NCBI GenBank assembly: GCA_037179335.1
Contig: JAKZHN010000001.1
Location: forward strand, 2,108,001-2,172,000
From: Cyclaneusma minus
Taxonomy: Eukaryota > Ascomycota > Leotiomycetes > Marthamycetales > Marthamycetaceae
Direction: 5' to 3'
Length of the DNA stretch: 64,000 nt
Position 1 is the stretch's first letter. The number at the start of each line of letters is the position of its first letter. Position numbers and translations under genes: made by a program. A model generated the notes under the pieces. The model did not search any database. It saw nothing but the letters and a program-made list of their open reading frames with translations, and was not told where the DNA came from. This document shows, one piece after another, positions 58,610 to 64,000 of the stretch.

Positions 58610-58806
58610 TAGTCACAAAGACGGACGGACATTTGGAGGTGGAACAGTGTCTGGCACAGGAAAGAAGTTAGAAAACAGGAGGCCGGAGTGGAGAGACCGG
58701 AACGGGGTAGAAACCAACTTTCTTGTCCGGTGGCGTTGAAGTTGGTAGCCACTGGTCATCAAATCCGGCGTCTCTTGTGAGAGTCCGACCAGCTCGATAC
58801 TCAAAG
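58610..58806 (-). pseudogene. Relic of an ALMGLKL-family gene
   Basis: The minus strand has a family-type intron end (TTTTCTAACTTCTTTCCTGTGCCAG at about 58650) followed by DTVPPPNVRPSL and a stop. A possible upstream piece reads LVGLSQETPDLMTSGYQLQR. Only this junction resembles the family, so it may be a remnant or a 5' non-coding exon of member 5. Confidence 0.35.
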
Positions 58807-59144
58807 TGAGCGATGCGCCAAGCTCAATCGGGCTTGTCGAGAAAAAGGGGGTGAAGATACTCTCAGATGAAGGCAGTGAGTGTGAACGACAGCTACCTAC
58901 CTGTTGCCGACGCGCAGCGGGCTACTATTAGTGATTTCGAGGTACAAGGCACAAGGTCAGAGCACATGGAAACATCATCACAGCCTTACTATAAATAATG
59001 ATTGTTTTCTGAGTTTTTAATACTTGCATCGCCTCTGAGACAACTTGCGTCTCCGTCTCAAAATGGATGCTAAACCAATTTTAAACCTTTAACGGCCTTT
59101 TATGTCTCTATAGATCACCACATGCAAAAAAAAAGAAAATACCC

Positions 59145-59310
59145 ATTTCCAATATCTATTCCGTAAATGCCAGGCACAGCCAACGGCCTTAAAGCTTTGC
59201 CAGCAGCCAGGGAATAAGGGGCGCTTTGCTTTTTAGCTTTTTAAAGGCATTCGAAGCTTTGCTGGCTTTTTTAGAGCCCTGGAGCTAGCGGGCTTAAAAC
59301 TGGTCGGCCG
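59145..59310. repeat. Direct repeat copy A in the second AT-rich block
   Basis: Matches 59555-59724 (for example TTTGCCAGCAGCCA, TTTTTAGCTTTTTAAAGGCATT and GCTTAAAACTGGT.GGCC). Copy A keeps more G and C. Confidence 0.8.
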
Positions 59311-59554
59311 TAATATTATATAATAATTTATATATAGAAAAAACGGGCGGGAGAATTAAAAATAGCTGGCGGTTGATTTGTAAAAAGCATTGCTAAAAAG
59401 GTGAAAATATCAATTCCTTAAAAATTCTATTAATACGCTTTTGGCTAGCCAAAAGCACTATATGTTTTTTTATATATAATTAACCAATTATTAGCTAATC
59501 TCCTAATATAAAATCAATTATTTATATTTTTATAAATTATTATATATAAAAAAA

Positions 59555-59724
59555 ATCTGTTTTTAATATTTATTTTATAAATGCCAAATATAGCCAATAG
59601 CTTTAAAGCTTTGCCAGCAGCCAAAAAATAAAGGAAATTTTGCTTTTTAGCTTTTTAAAGGCATTTAAAGCTTTGCTAGCTTTTTTAAAATCCTCGAGCT
59701 AATAAGCTTAAAACTGGTTGGCCA
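59555..59724. repeat. Direct repeat copy B in the second AT-rich block
   Basis: Same sequence as 59145-59310 after C-to-T and G-to-A changes. The spacing of about 410 bases could mark another miniature LTR element or two insertions of one element; no target duplication was found. Confidence 0.75.
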
Positions 59725-62700
59725 GGCGCAAAGCAGGCTATGCCCAAAGGATTATTAAAAATATATATATATATATATATTTACCTATAAAAAAACAGCG
59801 GCTAAATTTAAATTTAATAATTAAGCTATTAAAATAATAGCTTTTAATAGCATTTAAAAACTATTAGCCAAATTTTTAAATATTAAATTCCAATATTATT
59901 GCGATTATTATAGCTGTAATTGTAGCTATAGCCAGCTATTATAAATAGCTTAGTTTAGCGTAGCTTAGTTAGCGGAGGAAGGAGGGGATAGCTTTAACAT
60001 TATAAAGCTCATCCTTTTTTTTATAATATAATATTTACAATTGGATATATCCATCTTTTAATATATAAGCTATTTCCTTTGGTAATCCCAATACTAATTA
60101 GTATTTTTTTACCAAAAAACACAAATTGGGTAAGGCATTATTAAAAAAATTAAAAAGCCGTCTTCTACAAATCAATATATAAAAAAACCTTCCGGCCCTG
60201 CAAAAACCGCTTTTAGCTGGATTAAATCTTTAGCTTTCTAATTTAAAACGCTTTATAAACACTTTATAAATTTTAAATTAAAAAAATAGTGCTATTAATA
60301 ATATCTATACCCCTATAATTTAATTACGCTTTAGCTAATGCTTTAAAAATCAAATAAATTAAATTATTATCAAAAATCAAATATAAAAGAAATAAGACCG
60401 ATTACGATTTAAAACGCTTTAGCAAACGCTTTAACAATTTTTAAAATTAAATTCTTTTTTAATTTAATTGCATTTTATCACGCAATCAATTAAGCTTTAG
60501 CTATTAAAGCTTTTAATATCAATTACTATTTTAAATAATTTAATTTGCTTTTAAAGTCTACGATTATCCAAAATACTTTTTCTAAACCGTTTCTTTTTGA
60601 AAACCATTTAGCTATTTATTTGGTCTAATTGGCATATTGAAAAAGCTTAATTTTATTCTTGCAAACGCTATTTTAATTAAAAATTATTTAAAATTAATTA
60701 ATAACTATTATTTTAATCAAAATTAACCTTTCAAATAGCCTATGCCTAGCGAATTAATTTAAAATAATGCGGGAAATTTTAGACACCCTAATAATTTATT
60801 ATTTTTTTAAATTTCATATTATAATATAATTTTCGTAAATTTACAATCAAGCTTGCAATATCCTAAAATATACCGCTATTTTAATTTCATTATTATTTTT
60901 TGCTTTAAAAATATAAACAATTACTATAATAATGCCTATTATTTATAAAATTTCTACAAGAGTATTTCTGCTATTTCCTGCGGCTTTCAGCAATTAATTT
61001 CCAATTAAAAATATATATTTTAAGCTATTTGTTTTAAATTTTTAAATTTCCTTTTATATATTAAAAAGCCATTTATTAGCTGTTTTCTTTTTAATTTATT
61101 AATTATTAATTTACCTTTCTAAATCAATTTACTTTTATTTTAAATTGCTAGTATAGCTTCTTTTTAAAATTATAATAATCCTTATATTGATAAAAACCAA
61201 ATTATTATTACTGCTGCTTTTTATTTTAAAAAAACCCTTAATCCTATTAACAAAATCCTGTAAAGCTATTATTACTTTATTAAAAACAAAAATCTTTTAA
61301 AATTTAATGCTATTAATATTACTGCCAATTTTAGAGCCTTTTTTAATTTCTTTACCCTTTATAAATATAAAAAATATAAAAAAAACCAGTTTTAAAATAC
61401 CGCTTTTAAATATTAATTCAAATTGGATTTTAAAGCCTAGAAGCAAGCGGATTAAATTAAAATCAATAATACGGCCCGCAAAATAATAAAATAATTCCTT
61501 TATATCAAGGGTAGTTTTATTCCCTAAGGCTATATTTATCAAAACCTTAAAATTATTTATATAAAAAATAAATAATATAAGTAAATTGCTAAACAAATTG
61601 GGCTAATATTTATAAATAAAAATTTCCGGTTTTTCAATAAATATTTACCGATTTATTATCCAACCAGCAATAGCCTTTTATTAATAATATACCTTTTTCA
61701 GCTCCAGCTTCTAAAGCCTTTCCTGCCCGCTTTAATATTAACAAATCCAATTCCAATTATTTAAGCTTTTGTTTTCCTTATCGTCCCGTAATATTTATAA
61801 TATTAGTGTTATAGTGGTTAAAAATAGATTGGCAAATAAGGGTGTATTGTGTATATTTCTTAGCTATAAAGAATAGCCGCTATCCTTCTTAAATAAGAAT
61901 AACAGTATCTAAGCATTATATATTAAAAGCCTTGCTTAGCTTTCTTAATAAGCAATATTTGTTTTTTATATACCTTTAGTATACGTATTTTATAAAATAT
62001 TTATAAAGCGCCCTTCTCGGTCCTATATAATAATTATCCCTTTTTTTATAATTTTAAATTCCGGAGCTTCTAAATACGGATTCTTGTTTCTTAGTAATCC
62101 GATATCTAGCTTTGGTTATTAATTTTAGCTTTTTATTTTAGCTATATAAATTAATAGACTTTTATTAATTCGCTATGATTAATAACTATTTTTAAACTTA
62201 TTATTGCCTAATTTTTAAAGCCTTAATTTTTAATATATAACTTGTATTATTTATTATTAAATTAATTTTAAATTTTTATTTAATTATTTTTATTATTTTA
62301 AATCTTTATTTTCTTATATTAAGGTTTATTAAGATTTTATTACTTTTATTGGCTTTATATATATTATATTAGCCTTTATATATATCTTTTTTATAAATGC
62401 CAAAAAATTAATATAAGAATAGCTTGTTTTAAATAATTGATTTTAAGGTTTTTTTAATTTTATATTATATATATATATATATATTATATTTATTATAATA
62501 ATAGTGTATTAATTCTTAATTGTATTTTTAATTTAAAATCTTTTTTTAGCTTTTTTAGTAAATTTTAAAGGTTTTGTTTCTAGTATCTTTTTTTATAGCA
62601 ATTATATTAAATTTTATTAAGGCTTTATTTATATAAAATAGGCTTTTTTACCTTTGTTAGACTTTTTCTTATTATTGTTTTTATACAGGTTTTTTAATAT

Positions 62701-64000
62701 ATATCTTTTTAATAAAAATCAACTTTTTCTTATTTTCTTTTATTTATTTTCTTTTTTTAATTCTAATATTATAATTTCTAAAATTTCTAATTGCGAAATA
62801 TAAAATATTAATAATAATCTATTTCGAATTTTATATAATAGAGGTTTTGTTTATAATTATAATAGTAATATTAAATTTGCAATTCTATTATAAAATTTAA
62901 ATTATATTTTTATTAAGTCCGTATTTATATTTTAAATTCATATTTATATTTATTATATATAAAGCTTTTATTTAGACTTTTCTTATAAATTTTTGTAATA
63001 TTTATAATTAGGTTATAAATAATTTTAAATATAGCTATTATTATAATAATTATAAGCCTTTTTATTATATAATAAATTTATATCTAGCTTTTTTTATTTT
63101 TCTTTATTAATTAATTTATCATTTTATAAATCCCCGCTATTTAAATTTCCTTATTTAATATAGTTTACTATATTTGCATATTTTATTACAACTGTTATAT
63201 TAAAATCTAGGCCTTTTTTAAAACGCAATATATTAATTATAATAGAAAATTAACCTAATTAAAAAATAATACAAAGGTTATCGAGATTTGTTTTATTTTA
63301 CAATTTGTATTTTCTTAAAATATAAAATATATATTATATTTAAAAATATTATAATTATAATAATAGCCTTAATTAAAATTATTTTTATAATTCATATTTT
63401 AATATATATAATAATTAATATCTAGTATTATTTAATAAATTTATTTCCTATTTCTTTTTCTATATATTTAATTGAAATATAAATAAATTATAATTTTAAC
63501 TATTTCTTTAGTAATATTTTATTTAATATAAAATAAAAAAAAACCAGATTTTTAGTAATATAATATAAGATATAAAAACTGTAAATTTAACATATATAAA
63601 TTAAGGTTTAAAAATACTATGAATCTTTTAATTTTATTAACCAGATTTATATTATATAATATCTATTTTAATTAGGGTAGTTAATTTATAAAACTTATAA
63701 TCTTTATTTATATATTTTATACTTTCTAATTAAATTAAGCTTATTACCTAATTTCCGATTTTTTAACTTAATTCTTTTTATACAATATAATTTGAATTGG
63801 CTTAATTTAAAATATAAAAAAATAATTAAGTTTATATTCTTATATTTTAAATATTTTTATTTTTATTTTTATTTAATATTATATATAACTAGATATTTTC
63901 TATTTGAATATAAAACTAGAATTGGCCTTTTAGTATTTTCTTTTCAAGCTTGCATTTTCTTTATAATTTTATTATTATTATTATAATCTAGCTTTAGTGT

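Larger units (their letters stand above)
59050..64000. repeat. Second AT-rich, RIP-decayed repeat block, running off the window
   Basis: Composition changes sharply to A and T near 59050. The interior has no ORF above about 100 codons and none with a recognisable domain. It keeps scattered GCTTTA/TTTAAAGC words typical of RIP products. I could not assign a transposon class, and the right boundary lies outside the window. Confidence 0.8.

Noticed and set aside
61297..61596. 99-residue minus-strand ORF in the AT-rich block
   Set aside because: Phe/Ile/Lys/Asn-rich product of RIP-decayed DNA; no complete domain and a high chance of random opening in AT-rich sequence.

Overview
The window looks like nuclear DNA of a filamentous ascomycete (Pezizomycotina; a Dothideomycete is my guess, not shown). 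The grounds are short GT-AG introns of about 45-85 bases with CTAAC/CTGAC branch sites, recognisable fungal genes, and two very AT-rich blocks whose repeat copies differ almost only by C/T and G/A changes, the mark of repeat-induced point mutation (RIP).

Conserved genes: a large disordered protein (2102-5911 +), glucosidase II beta subunit (6978-8880 +), replication termination factor 2 (39469-40524 -) and the TOR kinase (40872-48418 +). These interleave with three tandem arrays of small genes I do not recognise, each in one orientation. Array 1, the 'YGS family' (9382-16652 -), has three members carrying a repeated Y-x-G-S-Y/F motif; at least one is broken by stops and one by a frameshift. 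Array 2, the 'MGGA family' (17598-39011 +), has six basic proteins with a split GA|G codon at the first intron and a tail like EDxEMGGA. Array 3, the 'ALMGLKL family' (50754-58804 -), has at least six members with phase-1 introns and a tail like DDDVxxKALMGLKL; several are broken. A glutamine-rich coiled-coil protein (49240-50253 -) lies between TOR and array 3.

The first AT-rich block (21578-35567) resolves completely. A Ty3/Gypsy-type LTR element with 202-base LTRs and a CTTCC target duplication sits inside the last exon of the fourth MGGA gene. A Ty1/Copia-type element (26143-33026, LTRs 248 and 226 bases) is inserted in it, and so is a 564-base TRIM-like element with 111-base LTRs and a TAATT duplication (33444-34007). 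Removing the 14 kb restores an uninterrupted reading frame across the break. The second AT-rich block (about 59050 to the window end) is also RIP-decayed repeat and runs off the edge.

The most interesting thing is the arrangement: three unrelated-looking or only distantly related, rapidly decaying tandem gene families packed around deeply conserved genes beside RIP-mutated transposon blocks. Their function is unknown. No tRNA, rRNA or CRISPR array was seen.
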